Shown here: positions 14,201 to 26,100 of the stretch, one piece after another
How the letters are laid out: every line of letters starts with the position of its first letter
How positions within the stretch are numbered: position 1 is the stretch's first letter
Source: Closterium sp. Naga37s-1
Lineage: Eukaryota; Streptophyta; Zygnematophyceae; Desmidiales; Closteriaceae
Assembly (NCBI GenBank): GCA_947471745.1
Contig: CANJKZ010000503.1
Location: forward strand, 62,001 to 126,000
Direction of reading: 5' to 3'
DNA length: 64,000 bases
Translations under genes and position numbers: made by a program
Notes under the pieces: generated by a model
The model's input: only the letters and a program-made list of their open reading frames with translations
Databases searched by the model: none
What the model was told of the DNA's origin: nothing

Positions 14201-15924
14201 TTGCGAGCAGTTCCTGTGTAAACCTGAAATTTCCCCCGCAGCGGACTTTGACTCTCTCTACCTTTTCCCGTATGGCCAGTGGCGTGCCGTCGACTAAGCG
14301 TGCGTCTATCTCCGGTAAGCAACGGCTAAGTGTCAGCTGCAGTTTTCGTGCGGTTGCGGTATTAACTAAACCGTGGCTTGCTCCTCCGTCGATAAAAATC
14401 TTCACTGCTGCTCCCTGTATTTTCCCGTGGATCAGTACTGGGCAATCCGTCGCTGTACCCTCATTCGTCCGAGTCCGATCGACAGCATGAATCGGTACTG
14501 TGACTCGGTGAGGGTCGGTGGGGTTGGGCGAGCAGGCAGTCTCGTCAGTAGTTGGCCCGATTCCTACTGACTGCTGGCGTTTCTTTGCCTTAGAGACTCC
14601 CTCCCCTGCTCTGCTCCGCGGCGCCTTAGCTCCTCTGGGCATTCGCTCTTGCGATGGCCCGGCCTGTTGCAAGCAAAGCAGCGCCCCTTAAACGGCGCGG
14701 CAGATGCATTCGTCGCAACAGCGTGTACAGTGGCGTGCTCGATCGGTCCCCGAGGACGATGTCCATAGTAGGACCCCGGTCTCGGACGGCGTAAAATGTC
14801 GATTTTCTCGGCGAGCGCGAGAATCTCGTTGAAGTTCGAGAGCCCGCGTAGCATGATTTCATGCGAGATGTCCGGCTTCAGCCCTCCGACGTAACGGTCC
14901 ACCCGCTCCGCTTCGTGCATGTAGCCAACTTGCTCGCATAATGCGAGAAAACCACTCGTATAGTCTTGAAACGATCCGAGCTGCCGCCAAGTGCGCAATC
15001 TCTGACGCGCCGAAATAGAAGCCGCGATCGGCTCGAAGCGCGCCCGAAGCCCTGCACACCACGCATCCCACGTGCTGTATTGGGCGGTCTCGCAGAATGA
15101 ACTCCAGGTGACAGCTGGACCCGTGGGCCCTTCCTCTTGCGACGGTGGCTCGTAGGCGCGTGGCGACGTCACGATGACTCGCCACCAGTCCATGGCGGGG
15201 CCCCTTAGCAGCGAAACAGCGTAGCGAATCTTCGCTGCGTCCGACTCGACGTAATTCGCGTCGAAGAAGACGTTCATCGTGAAGACCCACGATTGAACCG
15301 TCGGACCTCCACGCTGGCTCGGGTCGAAGCAGGGCGGGCGTTGCGGCTTGAGTGGCATTGGTGCCATGATGGCCTGTTCGCCACTTGTCGCCGCGAACTC
15401 CACGTGCCGACGGGCTTCGCGAGGCTCCCGCGGGCTTGGTGCGACCCTGTTTCCTCCCATGCCAGGCATCGGCTGGGCGGCGCCATCGCTGGCTGCGCCT
15501 GAGCGCTGTCCCACGCTGTTGTTTTGTGTTGGTGTGCCGGACGAGATGACGATCGGCTCGTCTGATTGTGCAGATGCATTTGTCGGTGCGTGTGGTGGCG
15601 CTGGAGTGTTCATCGTTGATTGCTGACGCGCGGAGTCACGTTCCGCCGTGAGCGTCGCAATTTCGAGCGCCGAATCTTCGAGTTGGCGCACCAGACGGTC
15701 GAGCTGCTCCTGCGTCAATGTGGCGAGCGTGAATTCGGCCATGGCGGGGGTGTCGGGCGAGCTCAGCGAGAGCCTCAGTCGTAGCCGTGCGTGCTTACGA
15801 GAGAGCACTACGAGCGGCGGTGCTTGTGTCGCTGAGAGACGTCCACCCCCCCAAAAATTGAGATAGTGGGGAAGCGAAGGTGTGGGTGCGGTCCGAGAGG
15901 AGATCGTAGGCTCTGAATACCAAG

Positions 15925-16273
15925 TGTTACGAGTGCAATTGAATGAACGAACGAGAATTGCACTATCGAAGCAAGAGTACAATGAGCGAAGGCATGAGCG
16001 AAGAATATATACCGGTAGCGAAACTACAGTGGTAACGGTAATGGACTGTGGTTGTCGCGCGACGGGCCTGGGACTGAGGTTGGGAAAAAGTGTCGAAGCG
16101 GAGGCCCGGAGCGCGGGTTACCCGCCGAGCCGTGAGGTCGGGGTGCGATGTGCGAAGGTGGCGGGCAGATTGTCGATGCGAGGGTTGCGAGTGGTAACGG
16201 TGCTGACTGTGGTGCTACAGTGATGTACGCGTTGAGCAGGGATGCGAATTAAGGAAAAGGAATTTTCCTTACA
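15925..16273 (-). repeat. 5' LTR of the gypsy element
   Basis: Starts TGTAAGG and ends CGTAACA on the minus strand. The primer-binding site TGGTATTCAGAGC follows just inside, at about 15910-15922, like the initiator-Met type but with one extra base. Confidence 0.92.
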
Positions 16274-16278
16274 AGCAG
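16274..16278. repeat. Target-site duplication AGCAG, right copy
   Basis: Matches 10878-10882 exactly and marks the right edge of the gypsy insertion. Confidence 0.9.
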
Positions 16279-16956
16279 ACACTTCTGGGAAATCGATGTG
16301 CTTCATGTTTCTGTATAAAGAGCAACTTATGTTCACAAGAACAGTTTTATCTTCATTGGAAGCACACACTAATATACACCATGCAATACGCTATACACGT
16401 TCTCGCAATGCAGACTTCAAAGCATGTGTACGGGGTTGGAGATATCGAACCGACACGTCAGTGCCCCCAAAACCACTGAGGGACCGTACGCCTCCTCTCA
16501 TCAAAGCCACGCTGGAGCCTAGCGGACGAACCACCTCCTGCCAAGCAATCAGCCAATCCGCTTCGACCTTGGCTTGACCCCATACCGCCACCCTCGCCGT
16601 TCTCCACACACAGATTCCCCCAGCAACAAGATCCAAAGAATCCGACCGTTCATTCGTACCCAGCCCGTATCGTGTGAGGGTTTCACCACATCAGCCTTTC
16701 GGCCCTCCAACGCCCTTGCCTGCTCACTCCGCGCTCGGGCACACCACCACCACCTCCTCGCTTGGGGTTCTTCTGCAAGCAGACGCTTTCTAGGGTTTCA
16801 TCGCAGCAGTCAGCAACACATCCCTTTCCGCTTCATCTCGCCACGCCATAGCCTGCAGTAGAACGAACGAACCCCTCGTTTCACAGTAGCACCCCAGCCG
16901 TCCGTCGTTCAGTCGCTTTTTCTCACCAGCAAGTACTTGCGGATTGCAGTGCAGAT
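16279..16956 (+). promoter_or_regulatory. Upstream region and 5' leader of the Myb/SANT-like gene
   Basis: Non-coding DNA between the gypsy element and the ATG at 16957. It contains pyrimidine-rich tracts and a TAGGGTTT motif at about 16790, like the telo-box common in plant promoters. The gypsy insertion sits less than 700 bp upstream of the start codon and may affect expression. No further gene seen. Confidence 0.45.
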
Positions 16957-19134
16957 ATGTCGGGTTCAGACGGAAGAGTCGGTGGACATGGGAACAACCT
17001 TCCAATATCAGAAAACAATCCCGGTCCTCCTGCGTATGAGAAATCCTCTAGCACACGGTCTAGTCGTGACGCGCCAGGTTACCGCTGGTCCGAGGACGAG
17101 GAGGAACTAATCGCTAAGGCGAGATACGAGTTAAGAGGCGATTATAAGGAGCTCGTAGGGAAGCAGGGCTCCAGTTTCTGGCTGAAAGTATGGGCTCAGG
17201 TGAAATCTTGGGATCCTGCCTGGGATCGACCCGTCGACGCGGTGAAGGTTAAAATCCACCGCCTGGAGCGCAAGTATCGGGATATTCTCGAGCAGGAAGC
17301 GCAACCTGGTGCCGTTGCCGTTCAGAAGCCGCTGTGGTGGAAATGGCTGAGTCTTTACATGGAGGAGAAGATGGAGGAGGAGAGGCAGGAGGCGAGAGAA
17401 GCATGGAGAGACGGTGGACGCCCGGATGGTTCGGATCAGCAAACGCTTCCGTCGTCTTTCAGACCGTTTTCGCAGACGGTCGGACCGATTCAGCCGGCGT
17501 ATCCTCCCCCACCGGAAAGCCCGTCTGACGGACTGGACGGATCGCAATTACAGCAACTTGACAGAACGCCGTCAGCGAAACGGAAGAGAGATTCGGAGGC
17601 AGCTTTGGCGGCTGAAGACTCGCAGGAACAAGATACGGAATTAAACGTGAAGAAGAAGAAGGGGTCACGCAAGAAAGGGGGATTGAAAGATGGGGACCTG
17701 TCAGGAGGAGCAGCAGGTGCAGCAGCAGACGCGAATGGGGATGGCGGTGCCCCGGCGAAAGAAGCTTCGACAAAAGATTACGAGCGGTGGAGCGAGCGCG
17801 AGCAGGTTTTAGTAGCCCGCGCGCGGTTCGAACTCCACGACGAGTATAAGAAGCGGCCAGCTGGGCAGCAAGGGAGCTTCTACGGACGGCTGAAAGAATA
17901 CATTAGGTCGACTAAGGAGCCGTCGTTCGACCGGCCGTTCGAGGCGATTAAGTTGAAACTACACCGAATGGAGCGGAAGTATAGGGTTATTAAGGAGCGT
18001 GTAAGGGAGCGCGAGCCGGGCGACGCGTCGGCGGAGAACGGGGAAGGAGCAAACGCGCACCTGGTGCTGAAGCCCAAGTGGTTCAAGTGGATCGACCGTT
18101 ACTTGAGCAAGTCGCTCGGTTGTTTTCCCTGCGCCGAAAGCCTTCTCCCAGACAGCCCTAGCCCCCCCTCCTCCCCTCGCGACAGCCCTTCGCGAAGCGA
18201 CGCGCCTGGCGAAGGGCTCGTCCGCAGACAGTCCGTCGCAGACGGTACGGGCTGGAAAACGACAAAAGGGGCGGGCGGGAGCAATTCCATGCTGCTGCCG
18301 CCTAGCGCGTCGGTGAACAGCCAGCCGAATGCGACGGGCGCGGGCGGTGCGAGTGGGGCGGGCGGTGAGAACGCGATGCGAAGCGAGGCTGCGAACGGCG
18401 CTGCGAACAGCTCTGCGACTGGGCTGGTCGGCATCGTCAATCCCGGCGCCATGAACGGCGCAATTAACGGCGCCATGCCGCCTCCCCCGCACATCCTCAC
18501 ATCCCCTCCAGGCTTCTTACCGCCTCCGCCCCCCGGCTTCTTCCCCCCCGGCACTTTCTTCGCGCCAGGTTTCTTCCCCCACAGCTTCTCCGCCACCTCC
18601 TCCAGCTTCCGCCCGCCTGCTCCCCCCGGGGTGGCGCCTCCGGGAGGCGTTTCCGCTGCCCTGCTCTCCCCCCAGGGCGCAGGACCTCCGGGGAATCTGG
18701 GCACGGGTGGCGGCAGTGGCGGCGGCGGCGGAGCTGGTGGTGGAAACGGGGGCGGCGGAGCAGCGGGCGCGGCTGTCCCGCAAGGAGGGTTCTGGGGGCA
18801 GCTGGTGAGTCCGGCAGGGGACGGCAGCATGGGGCAGGACGGCTTTCCCACCCCGGGGAACATACCAGGGGGGATGCCTTTCCCAGGTAGTGCATTTGGC
18901 GGGCAGGCCAGCACGAATGGAGGGAGCTTGGCAGGTGTTACGACTGGTGGTGGTGGGGGCGGTATAAGTAGCAGTGCATTGGAGCAGAAGCTGGACGAGG
19001 TGATTCGAGTGGTGAGGGAGAGCAACGAGGAGTGGCAGAAGCGGTTTGTGGAGGAGCAGGAGAAGAACCGTCAGCTCTTCCGCGAGCTCTTCATGACCTT
19101 CATGGGGCCGCGCATGAGCGCCCCTGCCACTTGA
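16957..19134 (+). CDS. Tandem Myb/SANT-like (trihelix-like) domain protein, single exon
   Basis: An uninterrupted 725-codon gene. Two related DNA-binding-type domains occur at residues about 42-110 and 275-345. Each starts with Y/W-x-W-S-E and carries a repeated pattern of an ARxEL helix, an aromatic middle helix, then DRPxxAxKxKxHRxERKYR. Each is followed by a K-W-x-K-W motif and a further helix (WWKWLSLYMEEK; KWFKWIDRYLSK). A basic cluster KKKKGSRKKGG at about 231 could be a nuclear signal. Residues about 480-640 are Pro/Gly-rich and low complexity. Residues about 674-725 form a likely coiled coil (LEQKLDEVIRVVRESNEEW). This architecture suggests a nuclear DNA-binding regulator that dimerises through its tail. 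I do not recognise a named orthologue. The ATG is the first in frame after the upstream region; introns seem absent. Confidence 0.8.
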   Translation: MSGSDGRVGGHGNNLPISENNPGPPAYEKSSSTRSSRDAPGYRWSEDEEELIAKARYELRGDYKELVGKQGSSFWLKVWAQVKSWDPAWDRPVDAVKVKIHRLERKYRDILEQEAQPGAVAVQKPLWWKWLSLYMEEKMEEERQEAREAWRDGGRPDGSDQQTLPSSFRPFSQTVGPIQPAYPPPPESPSDGLDGSQLQQLDRTPSAKRKRDSEAALAAEDSQEQDTELNVKKKKGSRKKGGLKDGDLSGGAAGAAADANGDGGAPAKEASTKDYERWSEREQVLVARARFELHDEYKKRPAGQQGSFYGRLKEYIRSTKEPSFDRPFEAIKLKLHRMERKYRVIKERVREREPGDASAENGEGANAHLVLKPKWFKWIDRYLSKSLGCFPCAESLLPDSPSPPSSPRDSPSRSDAPGEGLVRRQSVADGTGWKTTKGAGGSNSMLLPPSASVNSQPNATGAGGASGAGGENAMRSEAANGAANSSATGLVGIVNPGAMNGAINGAMPPPPHILTSPPGFLPPPPPGFFPPGTFFAPGFFPHSFSATSSSFRPPAPPGVAPPGGVSAALLSPQGAGPPGNLGTGGGSGGGGGAGGGNGGGGAAGAAVPQGGFWGQLVSPAGDGSMGQDGFPTPGNIPGGMPFPGSAFGGQASTNGGSLAGVTTGGGGGGISSSALEQKLDEVIRVVRESNEEWQKRFVEEQEKNRQLFRELFMTFMGPRMSAPAT

Positions 19135-20036
19135 CGCGAGTGTCGCCTCGGCGAGTTCAACGTGCCGTCACTGCGGCAGGTACAATGTGAGGCCGATGTT
19201 GGTGTGCTGTTCATGTCCCCAGCTGCTGGCCTGCTGTTGGTTTCGTTCGGCGTGGGGAGTTGATGCACGTATGACTTGTGTTGCCCCTGCTGTCATGTGT
19301 CTTGCGATGTTTTGGTCTGTGATGCGCCGGTTTGAAAGCACAACCCCTTCTTGCTCTCTGTTCCCTCCGTGTGCAGGCATGCTCAGCTTGAGGTGGCTGT
19401 GAGGGGCGTGTGCGCCGCGTCCACTCGTACGGATTGTATCGTGTTCCTCGCAAGGGGAACTGTGATGTTAGAGCGTGTTCCTACGGCCTCATATCAGTGC
19501 ACTGGGAATGAACCGGTCCTAGCTGTACTACGGTCAGCCAGCTGCATCCACTCCACTGCCACATAGAGCATTTGCTACAGTGGCGCCATGGTGCTAAGCT
19601 GCGCCTGCGTGCAGAGAACTGGTCTACCGTATGTCATGTCAACAGCTGTAGCTGCCTCTGGTAATAAAAAGTTGGTGCAGTATGTCTTCCTCAGTCCGAT
19701 TCACAAAGGAGGAATGCCCACTATCACCTGTGTCTGCATGCGTATGGGCTAGAATGCCATCTCTCCCGACAATCCACGGGAAAATGCTGTCACTGGGCAT
19801 CTTTGCATGTTGTTTCAAGACCTTCAATAAAACGATGGGGTTGTTTGTGGATGAAGCTCACCACCAATGTGCTCAAATAACAAAGTTCTCACATCAACTC
19901 ATACCGTACATCATCTTACGGTACAAGCCTGCCCTAAGCGGCACCAAAAATGCGGCAGACTGGTTCAGCAGACGGTCTGCGGGCGACTTTTGAGGTGCCT
20001 CAGAAACCATGACATACATGTTACTACAAGCCCGCC
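19135..20036. other. Convergent 3' flank between the Myb/SANT-like gene and TRS120
   Basis: Holds the 3' UTRs of two genes that converge tail to tail. AATAAA-type signals on the plus strand lie at about 19661 and 19825. Bases about 19922-19992 are a diverged copy of the end of TRS120 exon 14 (about 20025-20105), the two about 103-113 bp apart. No further gene seen. Confidence 0.6.
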
Positions 20037-20105
20037 CTACGCAGCGCCGAGCACAGTGATGGCATGCGGCAGGCTGGTGCAGCAGATGGTCTGTGGGCGC
20101 CGGCT
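19922..20105 (-). repeat. Echo of TRS120 exon 14 just past its stop codon
   Basis: About 19922-19992 repeats 20025-20105 with several changes; both contain plus-strand TACAAGCC-GCCCTA, GCGGCAG-CTGGT-CAGCAGA-GGTCTG and GGGCG. The copy lies downstream of the TAG at 20037-20039 and is not part of the coding sequence. Confidence 0.75.
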
Positions 20106-23100
20106 AGCATCCAGCACGGCCCACCATGGGTTGGGGTTCTGCGTGTGCCCCGCTCGCCCCGCTAGCTGTGCGTGTGAGGCGAGGAGGGAGGTGGGCGAGG
20201 GGCCCTGGTTGTCCACCACTGCTGCTGCGAAGAGTGTGTACTCGCCGGGCACGAGGAAGCACAGGCTCAGCTTGTGGTGCAGCGACTGGCCAGGGTCCAA
20301 TGTGGCATCGATGCCGTTTAGTGTGCCTGTGAGGTGGGGTGTGCGTGGGTGGGACGGATGGCAAGGAGTGGGTGGGGAGTGTGTGTGTGTGGAAGCAGCA
20401 CGGGGATGTGATGCAGAGCACGTGGCAATGCACACAGGCAGCTGCATGGTCGTGTGCAGGAGATCATGGAGCATGGGCAGTTGAATGGAGTGGAATGCAG
20501 CAGCAGTGCAGTATGTACAACCCACCTGCCCACATGACGTGCTGCTTCTGAGTGGCCTCCCCCACGCACGTCTCGCCAGTCACGTCGCGACACGTCACGC
20601 TCACGCTCACGGCCAGCTTGCCCTTGCTCTGATTGGTCACTGTCAGCTCCACTGTTGTGAACTCCAACGCACTCGTCACACTGAACCCCGCCCCCCCTCC
20701 TCCTCCTGCCCCTCCTCCATCCGCGTTTGCAGCTCCCCCTACCCCACTCCCTCCTTCCCTCGCAGCACCACCATCACCAGCCGCTAGCCCTGACGTTTCC
20801 CTCCGCTCATTGCCACCGCTCCCAGCACTTCCAACCCCAGCAGCAGCAGCCGCAGTGAGAGGAGGAGCAGTGACTCGGAATGAAAACGCTAGAGGATCAG
20901 GCAGCAGCACTGCCACGGCCTGACTCTCCACCACCGCCCGCACCGCCTCTCTAATCCTCACCTCCCCGCGGCAGTTCCTTGCAGACAGCCACCGCACCTT
21001 CACCCGCGAGCATATCGCGTTGATGATGGTTGTGAACGGCGACGGGATTGGCCCGAGGCCCAGTGCCAGCTGGCGCCGCACAGTGGTGTCGCCGCCCGTC
21101 TGCTCCTCGTGGTGGAGTACTGCCAGGGCGGCCTCCGCCTCGGAGCCCAGGAGGGAATCGAATCCGCCGAGCGGGATGAGCAGGCGGGCGGCGCAGTCTC
21201 GTCCGATGCGGGAGTGTGAGACGGAGCCGCCCGAGGCGAGGAGGGAAGCTTCCTCTAGAGAGGCCTGAAGGTTGGATGCGGGGGGGAGTAGACTGGCGGC
21301 AAGCAAAGACCCTGAAGCTGCCGATGCTGCTGATGCTGCCGGCGCTGCGTTTGTTGCTCCTCCTGTAGCTGTGCCAGTGGCGGTAGCACCAGCAGCACCA
21401 GCGGGAGTGCTGGGTTGGTCGTGGGGGGCGGGGGGGTCAACGAGCACGGAGACATCAAAGGCAGAGTCAGTGCCGTTCCACACCTCCAGATCCAGCAGCC
21501 TCAGTCCCTTGGCCTGCCTCACCGGCACCTCCATCTCTCCCACTGCCTTCCTCACTCCTGCTCCTCCCCCCGTCGCTCCTACCCCTTTTGCCTGGGAACC
21601 CCACGTCAAGCCTGCCCCAGCCCCACCACCACGGCCAGACGCAGCAAGGTTGGCAGCACCACCAGCAGCACCGCCACCGGCAGCAGAGGTGGTGGCGACC
21701 CCCCCATCGGACTGCACGGCGGGAGTGACGCCTCCCGTGACGAGCAGACGGGCACGCACAAGGGACAGGCCGCGCCGCACACACAGGTTGATGGGGAACG
21801 ACAGCCGCCGCCCGGGCACCGCATCGTCCTTCCCCTTCTCCTTCTCCTTCTCCTTACTGGTAGCTCCAGATTTGGAGGCAGGGGTTGGTGCTGCTGGGGT
21901 GGCGGGATCACTCTCGGGATCTTTGTCGGGGCCTGCATAATGCACGACCAGGTTCACTGTGTCTTCCTCCTTGCTGCTCGTGCTCTGCTCTGCCCCCCCT
22001 CCGCCCTCCCCCCCTCCCACATCATCCTCGTCGTCCTCCGAACTCTCTGGCTGGAACTGGGCCACGATTTTCACGGGCAGGGTGACTGCAGCTCCCGGAA
22101 GCAGGGGCAGCGCTGCTGCAAGTTTTTCCTGCCCGAGAACGATCAGGTGCCGCTTTTGCCTGCCTGCAACAGAAACAAATGCGTCTACTACGGGCACTCG
22201 ACTGGAATTTACCAGCTTGACCGAAATTTCCCGGACCTCCCCGTCAAAAAGAACCGCGGCTGCCCCGTCGCCGTCCTCCGCCGTGGCGACCAATAGCGGA
22301 AGCTCGGGCAGCACAGAAATATCGAGCACGGGCAGGACGGAGGTGGACGGGATGGGAGAGGAGGCCAAGAATCCCCGCCCAGCGCTGGCACCGCTCTTAA
22401 CCGCAGTGTCGACACTCGCTGCCGCTGCAGAGAGAGAGGAGGTGGCAGAGATAGTGGGGGCGGATAGAGGAGTGGCTGTAGCAGCTGCTGCAGCGGAATT
22501 AGCAGCCACAGACGCAGCAGCAGCGGGCGAAAAAGGATCCACCAGACCCACGCCCGGAATCAACGGCAGCCCTGCTCCCGACCCCACACTCCCTGCCGCC
22601 GCAGCAACGGTCGTGATCGTCGTGTCGGCGAATCGATGGTCCGTAAGAACCCCGAACGACTGCAGGAAACAGCCCAGGACCGTAATCACCCCCGGCGACC
22701 GCGGCAAGCCAGAGAGCGTGAGCAGATGAGAGTAGGTATTCGGCCGCAGAGAGAGCGACGCGGGGAACGGCTGAAAGTCCCCATCCACATTCAGGTAGAT
22801 GGATTCGATATCGACAGCGCAGGCGCAGGGGTTGGAGAGCTCGATGATGACTTGAGCCACCTCGCCCACGATCCACACCATGTCGGGCTTCACGTTGGCC
22901 GCCCGCGTGGTGAACGGCGTGTAGATGAATGGGCCCCCCCCGCCTGCCCCCACCCACCAGTCGCGCTTGCCTCGCGTGCGCTTCACGACTTGGGTCTGCT
23001 GGGGGGCTGTTGCGAACGCATGGAACCTGGTGGGGGGGGAGGATGGAGGGATAATGTGAGGGCAGAGGACGGATGGAAGGAACAAAGGGCAGAAGTGCAG

Positions 23101-26100
23101 GGTGGGTTGGGGGCACAAGAAGGGTGGTTCAAAAGCCAGAGGACACATCAAAGCAAAACACGGGGATAAGCAATCAGATGACTCAGAAACAAAGGAGCTC
23201 TCAAGAATCCAGCTTCCCTCAAGGGAGTTTGACTTTTCACCGCCAACCTCCCCAGCACTACCTGACAAAGGGAAGAGCAAGGTCTGGGCAGCGAGTGCCA
23301 GCTGGCAGCCTCTCACTGGCCGATGTGAGCGCTTGGGCCAACGATTCCTGATGAGAGGGAAGAAGGTGCATGGAGGAAGGGGACAGGTGGTCAAGAGGAC
23401 GTGGTGAGAGCTAGGGAGAGACAAGGGAGTGGCAAGGGCGAGGTGATTGCAAGGATGAAGAGACAGAATACGGGAAGCTGTCACTGCTCAACACGTGGCA
23501 GGCAAGGTAGTGCCACCCACCTGGCTCTGCGGCAGGATGAGAGGGTAGAATCCGCGCAGCAGGCGAGCAGCAGCAGCCCAGGCAGCCAGCGGTTCACCAG
23601 CACGCACAGCAACGGCGAGCATGTCACTGAGCAGCTCCATCTGCAGGCGGCTCCACTGCCCCCCTCCCAGCGGCGGTGCACTGCTCTCCAACGCCGTCAC
23701 CCCCGCCCTGCTGCTCTTCCCCCCACCTTTCCCCCCCACACCTCCTGCTCCTGTTCCTCCTCCTCCGCCTCCGCCCCCTGCAGCTGATCCTGCTGAGGTT
23801 GCACGGGGATTGTCGACAGGGAGGGCCGGAGAGGGCACGGGGGAGAGCGCGAGCGACTGCACCTTGTAGGACGTGGACGCCAGCGCGAGCACCTGCATGG
23901 GAGGGGGCACTCATAATGAGAGTACTTTTCACTTATGAGTCGTCTCAATAGTCATCCAAGTGACTGCATCTTGTCGCACGAAGAGGCAATGAAGAGAGAG
24001 CAATGAAGTGAGCACAGCGGGCGGGTGTACTGTGTTCTGATGGCACAGGGGGAGCAGTGAGGTGCAACAAACCTCATGTTCTGCATCTTGACATGCGGGT
24101 CACAAGGGGGGAGAGAGGCTGGACTGACCTGCAGCGCGCTGACGGCAGCGAAGCGAGACTCCTGCTGCCTTCTGAGTCGACTCAAAAGCCACCTGGTTGC
24201 ACCTTCTGAGTCAACCACCTGGTTGCACTGACCTGCAGTGCGCTGACAGCGGCGAAGCGCGACTCCTGCTGCTTGTACAGCTTAGCCACCTGCCGCGTGA
24301 AGCCTATGCACTGATGAGAGACACAGGGGAAGGTGCACTGAACGGTGCACTGACTGACCTGCAGTGCGCTGACAGCGGCGAAGCGCGACTCCTGCTGCTC
24401 GTACAGCTTAGCCACCTGCCGCGTGAAGCCTATGCACTGATGAGAGACACAGGTGAAGGTGCACTGAACGGCGCACTGACTGACCTGCAGTGCGCTGACA
24501 GCGGCGAAGCGCGACTCCTGCTGCTCGTACAGCTTGGCCACCTGCCGCGTGAAGAATGCCGCCTTGCGCTCGTAGCCCAGCTGCTGGAATATGCGCGCCA
24601 CCTGCACGTGGGGCGGGTGGGGGGGAGTAAAGCACGATTGTGACATGTGGAGGAGAAGGTAGCCCGCATGCACGCATGTTTGTGCGTGCGTGGGTGGGAG
24701 GCGAAATAGGTGGGTGAATCAAAGGTGGGTGGATGTGTCATGAGTAGGCGGGTGTATGGGTGAGTGAGTGGGTGGCTGGTTGGGGCGGCGCACCTCAATG
24801 TAGAGCACGAGGAGGTCGCTGGGGTTCTGCAGCCCTCGCCCCGTCTCCACCGCCTGTGCCAGTAAATCCACCACGTCGCGTGCCATCTCCTTGCTGCCAT
24901 GCACACCCACGGGGGAGAGAGTGGAGAGGTGACAAGAGAAGAGGTGTCGTGGAGGGAGAGGGAGAAAGGAGACAAAAGAGAGGAGGGGGATAGGGAGGGG
25001 GGGTTACGTTGCGGTTCCTCCCCTGCCAGCCATTGTACTAGGATGGCAGTGCAATCACAAGCGATAGGTATCACTGTTAGTGTCAGAGCTGTACTGTACT
25101 GACCGGCAGATAAATCTGGCGACCTTGATGAGAGCTTCGAGCTCAAAGATCATTGCACCCGCCCTGAAAGGAAAACAAAGAAGAGAAGGCAGTAGGTTAA
25201 AGCCTTGACACACACTCACACCAGGGGTGAAACAAAGCCTCTGAACTCTTCTCATTTGATGCGTCAACTCGTACACCATTTGCACGGTGCCTCTCAGTGC
25301 ACTCACCTGGTCTTAAGTGCCTCTCCATACACTCACTTGCAGAAGAGCAGTATAATTTCGCTCGACTAAACGCAACTCTCATCCTGCAGAAGAAAAACGA
25401 ACGAAGATGAAGTGAGCTCACTTGCGGTAGAGCGGCACGATCTCGCTGTACTTGGTTCGAATCTCCTCCTCCAACTCCTCGTCCCACCGCCCCTTCTCCA
25501 CCTGCTCACAGCACAGCATATCACACCGCACATAGCATCTCCAATCGAGCCCAGAGCAAGCACCGGCGCAATTCCTTTCACCCTTCCAGAACCCATCCAT
25601 CGCACCCGTTGGCCTTCCCTCCCTCTCCTTCCCCGTTCTCCTCTTCCCGTTGTCTCATCACACCACAACCAACCCTCCCTCTAATCCCAGCTCACGGCCA
25701 GAGTGCTGACGTGCCCCTCTAAAGCCCCGGCAAGCCAGAGGGGGTCGGTGCTGTTGGTGAGGCGCCCGAGCTCGATGGCCGTGCCGTAGTGGCTGCGCGC
25801 ATCCAGAGGCGAGCCCGCCAGCAGGCAGTAGTCGCCGATGGCCTTCTGAATGCGCGCCAGCCGCTTCTTCTTCAGCCGTGCCGCCTGGACAGGGGGGGTC
25901 ATTCATAGTAAGGAGGATCAATTGCGTTACTCTGGGTGATCTTTGTAGTGGCTGCGAGCGTCCAGAGGCGAGTCGGCCAGCAGGCAGCGGAGGGGGCAGC
26001 GGGGGGAGTAGCAGGCGGAGAAGTAGGGGGAGAAGCAGGGAGAGTGGAAGGAAGAGCAGCAGGGAGGGCAGCAGCAGAGGGCAGCGAAGTATACCAAGTC

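Larger units (their letters stand above)
10883..16273 (-). mobile_element. Ty3/gypsy LTR retrotransposon, chromovirus type
   Basis: A complete insertion with LTRs of 343 bp (10883-11225) and 349 bp (15925-16273) flanked by AGCAG. On the minus strand it has a gag with a CCHC knuckle (CFACNRPGHRKSEC), then a protease (FIDGGASHGLVN), reverse transcriptase (YLDDILVYS), RNase H, integrase and a C-terminal chromodomain (FLLRWKDRTPTEDNWVPLD), the order PR-RT-RH-IN that defines Ty3/gypsy. Gag and pol overlap in different frames, which many relatives handle by frameshifting. The 3' half of pol has about two breaks. The LTRs differ by about four substitutions and one 6-bp indel, so the insertion is young. 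The chromodomain suggests targeting to marked chromatin. Confidence 0.95.

Noticed and set aside
20327-20525. Echo of exon 13 or 14 in TRS120 intron 13
   Set aside because: Only short GT-rich similarities; no alignment that stands out from composition.
22630-23170. Plus-strand open frames across TRS120 exon 13
   Set aside because: Shadows of a GC-rich exon on the opposite strand; the minus strand shows clear family motifs.
24126-24484. Extra TRS120 exons, each copy spliced as its own cassette
   Set aside because: A copy bounded by its own CATAG acceptor and donor would be about 71 nt and shift the frame; extension of exon 10 to later donors is the better reading.
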